A stretch of 39,675 bases of DNA from an uncultured bacterium (GTDB taxonomy: Bacteria; Patescibacteriota; Patescibacteriia; UBA1558; GWA2-36-10), in the NCBI GenBank assembly GCA_937870675.1, contig CALMZN010000020.1, forward strand, positions 1 through 39,675. The letters run 5' to 3'. Under the pieces are notes generated by a model. It did no database searches. It worked only from the letters and a program-made list of their open reading frames with translations, and was not told the origin of the DNA. How positions within the stretch are numbered: position 1 is the stretch's first letter; every line of letters starts with the position of its first letter. Positions 14,814 through 22,935 of the stretch are shown one piece after another. The position numbers and the translations under genes are program-made.

Positions 14814-15389
14814 GTGTCTTTCTGGCAATGGTTGGAAAAACGGCTGGTCACGGCTGATGACCCTCTTCCTCGTGGCTCGGCAGTCATCATTGGTGTCGGC
14901 ATCGATGTCTCGGTTGCTGGCAACTCGGCCAGTCCCTATTCCAAGGCCGTGGCCCGCAAGTGTGGCAATCTCTTCGAGGCCAAGTCTGGCCATCGCATCA
15001 TCTTCACTGGTGGCTACTTCAAGCCCGGTGTAACTGGTGTGACCGAAGCTCGTGGTATGGCCCACTACCTCTCAATCACTTCAGAAATGCCACGAGACAA
15101 GGTGTCTCTTGAAATCATGGCCAGACGCACCTACCTCAATGCCGATTACACCTTGCCTCTACTTGAGCCTTGGGAAAACCGCGTGATCATTGTGGCTCAG
15201 CAGTGGCATGCTCGCCGAGTCCGCGCCACCTTCAGGAAACGCTGGTCTGGCTCCGGCATCGACATCCGAGTCGTCAAGGCCTGGTCCGACTACGGTGGGG
15301 GAAGCCAGAGGCGACTCGATCACTTCTGTTCATTCTTCCTCTGGGACACACTCGCTTTTTTCATCAGCAGGCTGAAGGGCTACTGCTGA
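14814..15389 (+). CDS. DUF218 (YdcF/SanA/ElyC-like) protein
   Basis: Family linked to envelope integrity and lipid-carrier metabolism; exact reaction unknown. Visible features: AVIIGVGIDV, SPYSKAVARKC, the IIFTGG strand, TEARGMAHYL, KVSLEIMARRTYLNADY and IIVAQQWHARRV, matching the order of DUF218 motifs. I chose GTG 14814 because a G-rich site ending GGGTGA lies 8 bases upstream (compare GGAGGTGA at the orphan genes) and the promoter lies downstream of the longer start at 14739; GTG 14805 is also possible. The leader has a nine-G run (14797-14805) partly inside a CCCGA...TCGGG hairpin. GC-rich codons, private terminator. Confidence 0.72.
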   Translation: MSFWQWLEKRLVTADDPLPRGSAVIIGVGIDVSVAGNSASPYSKAVARKCGNLFEAKSGHRIIFTGGYFKPGVTGVTEARGMAHYLSITSEMPRDKVSLEIMARRTYLNADYTLPLLEPWENRVIIVAQQWHARRVRATFRKRWSGSGIDIRVVKAWSDYGGGSQRRLDHFCSFFLWDTLAFFISRLKGYC

Positions 15390-15397
15390 CTCCTTGG

Positions 15398-15445
15398 GCT
15401 CCTTGTCCGCGCTACACACGCCGGATAAGGAGCTCATTTATTTTT
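15398..15445 (+). terminator. Intrinsic terminator of the DUF218 gene
   Basis: GCTCCTTGTCCG (15398-15409) pairs with CGGATAAGGAGC (15422-15433) with one G-T pair, followed by a T-rich run (15435-15445). Confidence 0.85.
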
Positions 15446-15452
15446 AAAAAAA

Positions 15453-17957
15453 TTATTTTTTCTTTTTTAGCTTAGTGGCCAACACATAAAAAATACTTAT
15501 TACCAAAAATCCCAGCAAGATAAACTTTAACATCTTTTTGCTTTGCGAATATCCTTGATTGGCCTCCACGGCACTAGTGCTATTAGTGCTTGTTGAAATT
15601 TTTTCGCCCAAAACTTTTTGCTCCATTTGTAAATCATTTTTATCAAAAACATCCAAGCGCACTACTTTTTCATCAAATTGTAATAAGCCACTGGCAATGA
15701 CTTCAGTACCTTTATCTAATTTTAAATCCTTGGTGTCAAACTTTAAACTCAAGCGCAAATTATATTCTTGGTCAACATCATCGGCTAAATAAATATTTTT
15801 GCCATTTTTTTTGACCACTACTCCGCGCGCCATCACTAATTGCCCATTATATTCTTCATTAAGATCAGCACTATCTATAATCTCTGGTTTAATTATTTCC
15901 TGTTCGCTGTCTAAAATACTTATTTCCTGATCGCTGACAATTTTTACTCTGGGCCAAGGATCAACTCTGGTGATTTTGCCTGACAAATAAATTGTGTCGC
16001 CTCTTTTGTATTTGGCAAAATCTAAAGCGCCGTAGGCCTCAAGCAAACGATTTTCATAATCTAATAAATATAGTATTTTATTATTCTGACCCCAAACCGT
16101 GGCTGTAATATTTCTATTCTCTCCTTTTTTATATTCCAAGTTTTCACCAGCCGCCTGCAGAGTATTTACAATGTTTGCTTGCCCAGGACTCGGACTTTCG
16201 CTGACAAACCATTCGTTGTTGGCTAGGTCCCAAGCATAGGACTGGCTTTCGGGAATTTTTTCATATTTTACTTCTTGCCAGACCTCATTCAATGGCGTGA
16301 GCAGGCGCACGCTGTCTGTAGTGTTGTTCAAAGTAATTTGACTAGTATTTCTATCAAGCACCAAAAAACTTCCAGCCGAAATAATTGTACTAGTAGCAAA
16401 AACATACGGCTTACTGCCACCCTCTTCATCGTCTAATTGCCAGCCAAGCAAATCAATGTTTTTGACGCTAGCGTTGTATAGTTCTACCCACTCAGCATCA
16501 TCACTGCCCACTGGATTTGGTAAAACTTCAGTGATCAACAAATCCTCTGTTCTAAAATCTATGGGCTTAACATCGACCAACTTCAAGTCAATCACTTTAT
16601 TTTCCACCACAATATTTTTGGTGACTTCGTTGCTTAGCCCAGCCAAATCAGTGACTTTTAATTTAACCAAATAATTACCGGGCTTTTCGTAAACGTGATT
16701 TTCTTTGGCTTCGTCGCCATTTTGATTATCACCAAAATCCCAAAAATATTTTAACTCCCCTTCTTCGGGATCAAGCGACTCGCTACTTGAAAAAATTATT
16801 TTTGTATTAGCAAAAAATTTATCGCCTTCAATTTTTAGCATTGCTTGCGGCGCTTGATTCTCTGGCAAGACATTGGCTTGGCCGGGTGTGGGACTTGGTG
16901 TCCAAACCAATGACCCATTTATCAAGGCAAAAGTTTTGCCCTCTGGCGCCGAAGCATCATAAACTGCGCTGTCCAACAAATTATTGTCGGGCGAATACAC
17001 CTTCACGCTATCGCCACCAGTATTATTCAAAGATATTTTTGTCTGATTTTTATAAAGCACCAAATACGAGTTTCCCGCCAAAAGCAAACCCTGCCCAATA
17101 GTATATTGTCCGGCCGAATTGTCCTGCACCTTGAAGCCAGACAGATCAACTGTGTTTTGTCCTTGATTAAATAATTCTATCCATTCAGCGTCGTCACTGC
17201 CCACTGGATTGGGCAACAACTCGGATATTTTTATTTGCGCCCAATAATTAGTCGACGCTCTGGTGCCACTACTAACCGGCGCTTCGGAAGCTGGCGTCTC
17301 CGGCTCCTCGTCAGCCGGTGGATCGTCATCGCCACCGCCATCATCTGGTGGCAATGGTGGCCAGTCCGCTTCTGGGCTTTTCACTGCGCCCGGAGTGCCA
17401 CCCAACACAGAACTCTCCTGCCAGTTACTCACTACGCTTTCTTGCGTTAAATTTATTTTTTCCAATGTTTTGCCATTACCACTTGCGCCCCAAGTAGAAT
17501 CATAAACAGCGCTAATACCTTGAGTTTGGCCACCATCAAAACTCAAAGCAATGGTGCTACTAGAATTACCCAAACTCATGACTGTATCAAAAATTGTAAA
17601 GGCAAACCCCGGATGTTCAGTCAAAAAATTCTGCGCGTCAGAGGCAATGATAAAATATTCACTCACGGCAATGGTGCTGGTGCCATTGACCAAATTCAAA
17701 ATATGATTTGAACCATCAAAAAAACGCCAAGTATCAGCGCCTGCCCCAGTCAAAACTTCTATGTTTTCTGAACTGCCATTGTAGACCTCAATCCACTCAC
17801 GACCACTATCTGCCCCATCCAAATCGTACATGATTTCCGAAATCACCAAATCGCTGTTAGCCGCCTGAATGGCCTGCGGGCAAATCAAAACAAATATTAA
17901 AATAGTGACCGCCCAAAGGGCGACCGCCCTTTGGGCGGAAATCGCTTTTCTTTTCAT
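15453..17957 (-). CDS. Surface protein with lamin-tail domains, PKD domain and C-terminal membrane anchor
   Basis: 834 residues, probably exported and held in the membrane. Signal peptide 1-33 (cleavage near QAIQA). Three lamin-tail (LTD) domains: about 36-190 (LVISEIMYDLDG), 245-365 (ISELLPNPVGSDDAEWIELF) and 475-600 (ITEVLPNPVGSDDAEWVELY). A PKD domain lies between the last two (FDFGD-type KYFWDFGDNQNGDE, EKPGNYLVKLKVTD). A beta-rich, OB-fold-like region (about 610-780, with YLSGKITRV and ARGVVVKKNG) follows, then a Ser/Thr stretch and a membrane span (MLKFILLGFLVISIFYVLA) with a KLKKKK tail. The linker near 200-235 is Pro/Asp/Glu-rich. Residues about 8-17 of the signal peptide are encoded by a palindromic element. 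Confidence 0.85.
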   Translation of the reverse strand: MKRKAISAQRAVALWAVTILIFVLICPQAIQAANSDLVISEIMYDLDGADSGREWIEVYNGSSENIEVLTGAGADTWRFFDGSNHILNLVNGTSTIAVSEYFIIASDAQNFLTEHPGFAFTIFDTVMSLGNSSSTIALSFDGGQTQGISAVYDSTWGASGNGKTLEKINLTQESVVSNWQESSVLGGTPGAVKSPEADWPPLPPDDGGGDDDPPADEEPETPASEAPVSSGTRASTNYWAQIKISELLPNPVGSDDAEWIELFNQGQNTVDLSGFKVQDNSAGQYTIGQGLLLAGNSYLVLYKNQTKISLNNTGGDSVKVYSPDNNLLDSAVYDASAPEGKTFALINGSLVWTPSPTPGQANVLPENQAPQAMLKIEGDKFFANTKIIFSSSESLDPEEGELKYFWDFGDNQNGDEAKENHVYEKPGNYLVKLKVTDLAGLSNEVTKNIVVENKVIDLKLVDVKPIDFRTEDLLITEVLPNPVGSDDAEWVELYNASVKNIDLLGWQLDDEEGGSKPYVFATSTIISAGSFLVLDRNTSQITLNNTTDSVRLLTPLNEVWQEVKYEKIPESQSYAWDLANNEWFVSESPSPGQANIVNTLQAAGENLEYKKGENRNITATVWGQNNKILYLLDYENRLLEAYGALDFAKYKRGDTIYLSGKITRVDPWPRVKIVSDQEISILDSEQEIIKPEIIDSADLNEEYNGQLVMARGVVVKKNGKNIYLADDVDQEYNLRLSLKFDTKDLKLDKGTEVIASGLLQFDEKVVRLDVFDKNDLQMEQKVLGEKISTSTNSTSAVEANQGYSQSKKMLKFILLGFLVISIFYVLATKLKKKK
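17908..17938. repeat. Palindromic element in the signal-peptide codons (copy 2)
   Basis: 31 bases identical to 705-735 in the same orientation. Here it is read in a different frame, giving AQRAVALWA within the hydrophobic part of the signal peptide, whereas trmD reads RPKGGRPLGG. Confidence 0.9.
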
Positions 17958-18030
17958 ATTTTTTTATTAGCTTAGCCGGGATTTGGAGATACAGGCAAAC
18001 TCCAAGCCCCGACCAAGACAATATGTGAAT

Positions 18031-18444
18031 CTAATTGTCCTCTTCAATTTGAATTTCCTCGATATCGATTTCTTCCTCTTTGGCATTTTCGTCGCCTTTG
18101 GACTCCTTCTTTTGACTGCCACCGAGCATGATCAGGTCAGAAGCCACAATTTCGGTCATATATTTTTTGACCTTATTTTTATCTTCCCAAGATCTGTTCT
18201 GCAGACGTCCCTCGATAAAAACTTTGGAGCCCTTTTTCAAATAGGCCGTGATGATTTCGGCCAAATGCCCCCAAGCCACCACCCGATGAAACTCGGCCCG
18301 ATTCTTTTTTTCCTTGGTTTTGGCATCGCGCCAAACATAATTAGTGGCCAAAGTCATGGTGGCTACCGCTTGTCCACTGGGCAAATTCTTGCTGATCGGA
18401 TCTTTGGTAATGTTGCCGATCATACTTACCTTGTTTAGGTCCAT
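18031..18444 (-). CDS. ssb: Single-stranded DNA-binding protein
   Basis: 137 residues. OB-fold (1-105) with MDLNKVSMIGNITKDP, LATNYVWRD, EFHRVVAWGHLAEI and GSKVFIEGRLQNRSWED. It binds single-stranded DNA in replication and repair. The acidic tail ends DIEEIQIEEDN rather than the DDDIPF of proteobacteria. The leader AAGGAAAGGAAAAGCGAT just before the ATG serves as ribosome site; a similar AAAGAAAAGCGAT string occurs at 17941-17954 and 18744-18768. Confidence 0.94.
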   Translation of the reverse strand: MDLNKVSMIGNITKDPISKNLPSGQAVATMTLATNYVWRDAKTKEKKNRAEFHRVVAWGHLAEIITAYLKKGSKVFIEGRLQNRSWEDKNKVKKYMTEIVASDLIMLGGSQKKESKGDENAKEEEIDIEEIQIEEDN

Positions 18445-18502
18445 ATCGCTTTTCCTTTCCTTGTCTGCTATTTTTTAAGCAGAATAATTATTAAAGCCAA
18501 AC

Positions 18503-18538
18503 CAAAAACCCCTATTTAACCCATGCCAAAATAGGGGT
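18503..18538 (-). terminator. Intrinsic terminator upstream of ssb
   Basis: ACCCCTATTT (18508-18517) pairs with AAATAGGGGT (18529-18538); minus-strand T-run from 18507-18503. It would stop transcripts coming from rnhB before ssb. Confidence 0.7.
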
Positions 18539-18546
18539 AGTTTGGA

Positions 18547-18575
18547 TTGACAAAAATGATTATTTATTTTAGAAT
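18547..18575 (+). promoter_or_regulatory. Promoter of candidate small RNA 4
   Basis: TTGACA (18547-18552), 17-base spacer, TAGAAT (18570-18575); predicted start near 18582. Confidence 0.7.
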
Positions 18576-18581
18576 TCAAAT

Positions 18582-18671
18582 TGAGGTTAACCATTCCTTC
18601 AGGGGATATGGCAATCTCAAAATCGCTTTTCTTAACAAAGTCCCGCCTATAAAGCGGGGTTTTGTTTTTTA
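18582..18671 (+). ncRNA. Candidate small RNA 4 (about 90 nt)
   Basis: A promoter and a terminator (CCCGC 18642-18646 with GCGGG 18654-18658, extended by AACAAA/TTTTGTT, T-run to 18670) define the unit. The 5' part can fold with TTGAG/CTCAA outside and CCAT-TCC/GGGGA-ATGG inside, loop TTCA. No ORF worth naming. No gene follows on the plus strand for 860 bases, so a cis riboswitch is unlikely. Class unknown. Confidence 0.5.
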
Positions 18672-18847
18672 TGTAAAATAAATAATCGTAAAAAATATTA
18701 TTAATCCAAGTGGATTTAACAGAAAAATTTGTTTTATTGTTAAAAATATAAAACATCGCTTTTCTTTACCTTGCTTATAGCCGTCTATAACAATAATGAC
18801 GGCTTATTTTGCCGTCATCTTAGCACCCGATATTTTATTGTCAAGAC

Positions 18848-19447
18848 CTAGTCCAAATATTTTCCCAAAAAACTGCGCCGATGCAGTGGGCATAAGCCAT
18901 GTTTTTTTATCAAGCGCAAATGCTCCTTAGTGCCATAGCCCTTATGTTGATCAAAATTATAAAGCGGAAATTCTTTGTGCCAATCGGTCATTAGCTGGTC
19001 ACGAAACACTTTGGCAATAATTGAAGCGGCCGCAATTTCTTCATGCCTGCTTTCGCCATGTTGGAAAAATTCAAGTTCAGTGTCTGGCCAATATTTTTTG
19101 GCCGCTCCCACATAGTCAGCCACAATATTTATTTCACCGTGATTGATGTTGATAATTTTTTTTAATAAATCACTAAGCGCTTCTTGCATGACCAAAATAT
19201 TAGCCACCTGAATACCACGCTGATCAATAACTTGATTATCAATCATTTTAATACTAAACAAAAAATTTTCCACTATCAACTCGTTCAGGATTTCTCTTTT
19301 TTTCTGAGACAACAATTTGGAATCCCGAACTTGTTTTAAAATATTTTTTTGTTCTGCTGAATTCATAGAAAAAACCGCGGTAGCCACAATCGGCCCAGCT
19401 ACTGGTCCCCTACCCACCTCGTCAAGACCAATTTTGTATTTAGCCAT
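18848..19447 (-). CDS. rnhB: Ribonuclease HII
   Basis: Removes RNA from RNA-DNA hybrids and single ribonucleotides from DNA. 199 residues, usual length. MAKYKIGLDEVGRGPVAGP carries the first catalytic Asp-Glu pair; DSKLLSQKKR, VADYVGA and ASIIAKVFRD continue the active site; GYGTKEHL and HRRSF are the C-terminal signatures. Divergent from the orphan gene at 19538. Confidence 0.96.
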   Translation of the reverse strand: MAKYKIGLDEVGRGPVAGPIVATAVFSMNSAEQKNILKQVRDSKLLSQKKREILNELIVENFLFSIKMIDNQVIDQRGIQVANILVMQEALSDLLKKIININHGEINIVADYVGAAKKYWPDTELEFFQHGESRHEEIAAASIIAKVFRDQLMTDWHKEFPLYNFDQHKGYGTKEHLRLIKKHGLCPLHRRSFLGKYLD

Positions 19448-19466
19448 ATTTGTATATTATACTTTT

Positions 19467-19496
19467 TTGACATAAAAAAGAAATACCAGCTATACT
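19467..19496 (+). promoter_or_regulatory. Promoter of the acidic orphan gene
   Basis: TTGACA (19467-19472), 18-base spacer, TATACT (19491-19496); predicted start near 19503. Confidence 0.7.
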
Positions 19497-19537
19497 TCTT
19501 GTGATGCACCAGAACCTAATAAATAAGGGAGGTGGTC

Positions 19538-20041
19538 ATGGGACAACAACTCAAAGCCAAGATGGTGGTTTTTGAAAAACCGCAAATCGACAGTTTCGAT
19601 TCAGAATGTTGGCTTGAGAGCATTTCGATATTTACTCTTCCTCTCTTCTATTTTCTGGAACACGGGCGTGTCTTACCACAAGAAACCCACCAAAACGATT
19701 GCTCCTACCTACACCCCTACTTCCAGATCCGAGAGACAAGAGTAGAAGAGAACTGCTCAGTTGATGAAATGATGGAGGCCGAGAGCGAAGAGCTGGACAT
19801 GTCTCTAGCTGACCGAGATGTTGATTGGAAAGAACATGATGCCTTGGAAAGGCAATTTGATCTTGAAAATGAAGCTGGGGCAGATGGCTTTGTGATTATC
19901 ACTTTGCCAAAATCAATCCTTTCCCTGACACCTTGGGATACCCCCCGTGAAAACGAGGAAGAAATGCTGTGGGGCTTTGACCTCACTGCCAGCAACATCC
20001 CTCGCACACCCATAACCTGCCAATACAGCAGGTACTCCTAA
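19538..20041 (+). CDS. Orphan acidic protein
   Basis: 167 residues from the ATG at 19538, preceded by AAGGGAGGT (19525-19533); a GTG at 19532 lies inside the ribosome site and is unlikely. No signal peptide or clear membrane span. The middle is very acidic (DEMMEAESEELDMSLADRD) and is followed by an aromatic/hydrophobic C-terminal third. Four cysteines. Codon use is intermediate. No family recognised. Private promoter and terminator. Confidence 0.68.
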   Translation: MGQQLKAKMVVFEKPQIDSFDSECWLESISIFTLPLFYFLEHGRVLPQETHQNDCSYLHPYFQIRETRVEENCSVDEMMEAESEELDMSLADRDVDWKEHDALERQFDLENEAGADGFVIITLPKSILSLTPWDTPRENEEEMLWGFDLTASNIPRTPITCQYSRYS

Positions 20042-20080
20042 AACACCCCGCGGACAATTCTGCGGGGTGTTCACTTTTTT
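20042..20080. terminator. Terminator between the acidic orphan and gdhA
   Basis: AACACCCCGC (20042-20051) with GCGGGGTGTT (20062-20071), a 10-bp perfect stem, then TTTTTT (20075-20080). Between convergent genes. Confidence 0.85.
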
Positions 20081-20087
20081 ATTAATT

Positions 20088-21311
20088 TTACTTACTCATA
20101 GCTTTGGCTATTCGCTCAATGGCCAACACAAAAGCCGCTGTTCGATAATCTATTTTTTTCTCCTTGGCTGTGTCAAAAACTTTTTGCCAAGCGTCAATCA
20201 TTTTGTCTTTGAGTTTGGTATTTACTTCTTCCTCACTCCAATATTGGTCGGCTTTGTTTTGCAACCATTCAAAATAAGAAACAGTCACGCCTCCGGCATT
20301 AGCCAAAACATCGGGTATTACTTCCACCCCTTTGGCAAATAATATTTCGTCGGCCTCGGACGTAGTTGGGCCATTGCCCATTTCCAAAATAACCTTGGCC
20401 TTGATGCTTGGCGCGTTGTCGACTGTAATTTGATTTTCCAAGGCCGCTGGCACCAAAACATCAAGCTCTAGAGCAAAAAATTCTTCCAAAGAAATTTCTT
20501 TGACGCCAAGCAAGCCACCCAAAGATTGTTTATTTTTTTTGCGCTCCAAAATTTCTGGGACATTAAGCCCGCTTTCATTGTAAATGACATTTTTGGAATC
20601 AGCCACAGCTACCACCTTGTAGCCCTGCTCAAATAGCGCCTTGACTATACCGCCACCCACATTACCAAGGCCCTGTATGGCTACTGACATTTTGCCTGGC
20701 TCCCAAGATCTCTTGTTGACCAAGTCATTCAAGACCATCATCCCACCACTAGCTGTGGCCTGATCTCTACCTTGAGAGCCACCCATATCCAAGGGCTTGC
20801 CAGTGACCACCGCGAATTGTTTTTGGCCAACTACTTTGGAATATTCGTCAGCCATCCAAGCCATTGTTTGAGGATTGGTGTAGACATCTGGCGCTGGGAT
20901 ATCTTTATCTGGCCCAATCACATCTTGAAAAGCCCGAACCCAAGCGCGAGAAATTTTTTCTAGCTCATTGCTACTCAATGATTTGGTATCTACCACTACT
21001 CCGCCCTTGGCTCCGCCCATAGGTATATCAACTACGGCTGTTTTGATGCTCATCCAAAAAGCCAAGGCCTTGACCTCGTTGATATCGACTTGCGGATGAA
21101 AACGAACACCTCCTTTGTATGGACCACGAGCGTTGTTGTACTGCACGCGATAACCCTCATATATTTCCAAAGTGTTATCGTCTTTTTTTATTGCTAAATT
21201 AGCCGTGATTATTTTATCAGGCACGCTCAATATTTTAAATATTTCTGGACTCAATTTAATTATAGCAGCTGCTTTTGTTAGCTGTTGTAAAGCATTATCA
21301 AATGGATTCAT
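20088..21311 (-). CDS. gdhA: Glutamate dehydrogenase (Glu/Leu/Phe/Val dehydrogenase family)
   Basis: Interconverts glutamate with 2-oxoglutarate and ammonia using NAD(P). 407 residues, typical of the short hexameric enzymes. Visible are RGPYKGGVRFHP (62-73), the catalytic-lysine segment IPMGGAKGGV (about 96-105), PAPDVYTN, the Rossmann motif QGLGNVGGG and the C-terminal ANAGGVTVSYFEW. Coenzyme preference is not evident; the residue after the second beta strand is aspartate (VADSKN), which leans to NAD. Starts 53 bases after the end of trxB and may share its transcript. Confidence 0.95.
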   Translation of the reverse strand: MNPFDNALQQLTKAAAIIKLSPEIFKILSVPDKIITANLAIKKDDNTLEIYEGYRVQYNNARGPYKGGVRFHPQVDINEVKALAFWMSIKTAVVDIPMGGAKGGVVVDTKSLSSNELEKISRAWVRAFQDVIGPDKDIPAPDVYTNPQTMAWMADEYSKVVGQKQFAVVTGKPLDMGGSQGRDQATASGGMMVLNDLVNKRSWEPGKMSVAIQGLGNVGGGIVKALFEQGYKVVAVADSKNVIYNESGLNVPEILERKKNKQSLGGLLGVKEISLEEFFALELDVLVPAALENQITVDNAPSIKAKVILEMGNGPTTSEADEILFAKGVEVIPDVLANAGGVTVSYFEWLQNKADQYWSEEEVNTKLKDKMIDAWQKVFDTAKEKKIDYRTAAFVLAIERIAKAMSK

Positions 21312-21364
21312 TTTTTTACCTCTCCTTATACCCCTATAAATTAAATTTATTTAACGGAGTGAGT

Positions 21365-22306
21365 TTATTTACTCCAGTCCGGACCAGAGGCCTGGCCTTT
21401 CTGAAGATATTTGTAAGCTTGCAAGGCGGCTTTGGCTCCCTCGCCAGCCGAGATGACCACCTGCTTGTAGGCAATTTGGGAAATGTCGCCAGCCGCAAAT
21501 ATGCCTGGCACATTGGTCTCACAATCAGCGTTGATTTTGATCTCGCGCAACTCGGTCAGGTCCAACAAATCCTTGACCCAATCGGTTTTGGCAATATGAC
21601 CAATTTCCACAAAAACGCCATCAACTTTTATTTCTTTGATTTCATTTTTTGATTCGTAAACCAAGCTTTCTACTTTTGAACTGCCTTTTATTTCTTTGGT
21701 GACGGCCTCCAGCATCAGCTCCACCTTGGGATCTTTGCTCACCCGCTGAATCAAGACATCCTCGCCTTTGAGTTTTGGCTGACGCACCAAAAGATAAACC
21801 TTAGCCACGATTTTGCTCAAGTATTCGGCCGCGTCCATAGCAGAGTTTCCCCCACCAACTACGACCACTGTTTTGCCTTTGTATAGCGGACCGTCGCAAG
21901 TAGCGCAATAAGCCACTCCTCGACCAGCCAACTTTTTTTCGCCAGGCACCTCTAAGTTCCTAGGTGTCAAACCAAAAGCCATAATTACTGTTTTGGTTTC
22001 TAGCTGTTTTCCATCGGCTAGCTGTAATACGAAGTTGTTATCTTTTTTTTCCACACCAACCACTTCACCCAAAACCAATTCTGCCCCACTCTTTTCGGCC
22101 TGCGCTAACATTTTTTGACCCAAAGTCGGTCCATCAATTTCATCATAGCCGGGATAATTTTCAATACTATTAGCCAAGGCCATCTGACCGCCAATGTCCA
22201 TAGAAACTATCAGGGTCTTCAGGGCTCTCCGCGCCGCATAAATAGCCGCCGTCAGGCCAGCTGGTCCGCCACCGACAACCACTAGGTCGTATTTGTTGTC
22301 TGTCAT
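21365..22306 (-). CDS. trxB: Thioredoxin reductase
   Basis: FAD enzyme passing electrons from NAD(P)H to thioredoxin. 313 residues. FAD motif VVGGGPAGLTAAIYAARR (10-27), redox-active CATC in GVAYCATCDGPLYKG, second Rossmann motif VVVVGGGNSAMDAAEYL, and the C-terminal FAD segment VPGIFAAGDIS. The NADPH-selecting HRRxxxR segment is replaced by LLVRQPKLKGE, so cofactor use may differ. Six bases after trxA. Confidence 0.95.
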   Translation of the reverse strand: MTDNKYDLVVVGGGPAGLTAAIYAARRALKTLIVSMDIGGQMALANSIENYPGYDEIDGPTLGQKMLAQAEKSGAELVLGEVVGVEKKDNNFVLQLADGKQLETKTVIMAFGLTPRNLEVPGEKKLAGRGVAYCATCDGPLYKGKTVVVVGGGNSAMDAAEYLSKIVAKVYLLVRQPKLKGEDVLIQRVSKDPKVELMLEAVTKEIKGSSKVESLVYESKNEIKEIKVDGVFVEIGHIAKTDWVKDLLDLTELREIKINADCETNVPGIFAAGDISQIAYKQVVISAGEGAKAALQAYKYLQKGQASGPDWSK

Positions 22307-22312
22307 AAAAAA

Positions 22313-22636
22313 TTATAGTTGTTTATTAATTTTTTCTAACAAAACTGTTTTGGACTGCATACCCACCATGTCCTCCACTACTTTTCCGTTCTTAAAAATT
22401 TTTAAAGCCGGTATAGACATTATCTCAAACTCTTGGGACTTGAGTTGATTCTCTTCGACGTTAAGTTTAGCAATTTTTATATTGCTTTTGTCTTTCAATT
22501 CTTCGGCCAACTGATCAATGATTGGCCCTTGCATTTTGCAAGGCATACACCACGAGGCCCAAAAATCTACCAAAGCCACTCCCTCAAATTTTTTTATTTC
22601 TTGATCAAAATTTTGATCGTTTAATTCTAGCGCCAT
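22313..22636 (-). CDS. trxA: Thioredoxin with CMPC active site
   Basis: 107-residue dithiol-disulfide carrier. LVDFWASWCMPCKMQGP holds the redox centre; the usual Gly is replaced by Met (CMPC instead of CGPC), which should shift redox potential or partner choice. The cis-proline segment SIPALKIFKNG and the final helix are normal. It is encoded between the CsoR-like regulator and trxB, its expected reductase. Confidence 0.95.
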   Translation of the reverse strand: MALELNDQNFDQEIKKFEGVALVDFWASWCMPCKMQGPIIDQLAEELKDKSNIKIAKLNVEENQLKSQEFEIMSIPALKIFKNGKVVEDMVGMQSKTVLLEKINKQL

Positions 22637-22654
22637 AAATTTAAAAATTAATTA

Positions 22655-22918
22655 TTAACTGGTCTTAAATAATATTTCTATTAATTTATTTAATTCCTTT
22701 TTCTTGTTTTTAGCCCCTGACTGATAACAGCCGTTCACTTTGTCGGTGATTAACAAGCGAGTGACGGAGTCCAGCGAGGCACGCGCGGCCAGCACAACTC
22801 GCACCACTTCTTCCACTTCTCTTTTTTCGCCGTACATTTTTTCAATTGCACGAATCTGACCCTCAATGCGATGAAGTTGGGAATAGATTTTTTGTGGATG
22901 ACAAACTTGTTTATTCAT
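22655..22918 (-). CDS. CsoR/FrmR-family (DUF156) transcriptional repressor
   Basis: 87-residue all-helical regulator that binds DNA as a tetramer and senses copper, nickel, formaldehyde or sulfane sulfur. QLHRIEGQIRAIEKMYGEKR matches the first helices. The Cys near position 31-36 of copper CsoR is not present (KREVEEVV); Cys64 (VNGCY) is kept, the usual His is Lys, and an extra Cys6-His7 lies at the N-terminus. Copper sensing by the x-C-H-C set is thus unlikely; a thiol or persulfide sensor fits the trxA-trxB neighbours (inference). A palindromic operator overlaps its start. Confidence 0.88.
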   Translation of the reverse strand: MNKQVCHPQKIYSQLHRIEGQIRAIEKMYGEKREVEEVVRVVLAARASLDSVTRLLITDKVNGCYQSGAKNKKKELNKLIEILFKTS

Positions 22919-22935
22919 ATACCCTCTAGGGGTAT
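22919..22935. promoter_or_regulatory. Probable CsoR-family operator
   Basis: ATACCC (22919-22924), centre TCTAG, GGGTAT (22930-22935). CsoR-family repressors bind pseudo-palindromes with G/C tracts flanked by AT of this kind. It overlaps the -10 edge, the predicted start of transcription and the ribosome site of the repressor gene, so bound protein would block the whole operon. Confidence 0.7.

Larger units (their letters stand above)
18445..18847. other. Gap between ssb and rnhB with a small RNA unit and hairpins
   Basis: No supported protein gene. It contains a minus-strand terminator (18503-18538), a plus-strand promoter-RNA-terminator unit (18547-18671) and a GACGGC...GCCGTC hairpin (about 18798-18816). 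A 93-codon minus frame (18475-18756) covers it but is judged spurious. Confidence 0.55.

Noticed and set aside
18475-18756. 93-codon minus-strand frame (MFYIFNN...) with an ssb-like leader string
   Set aside because: Asn/Phe/Tyr-rich composition typical of AT-rich non-coding DNA, and it covers a terminator and an opposite promoter-RNA-terminator unit.
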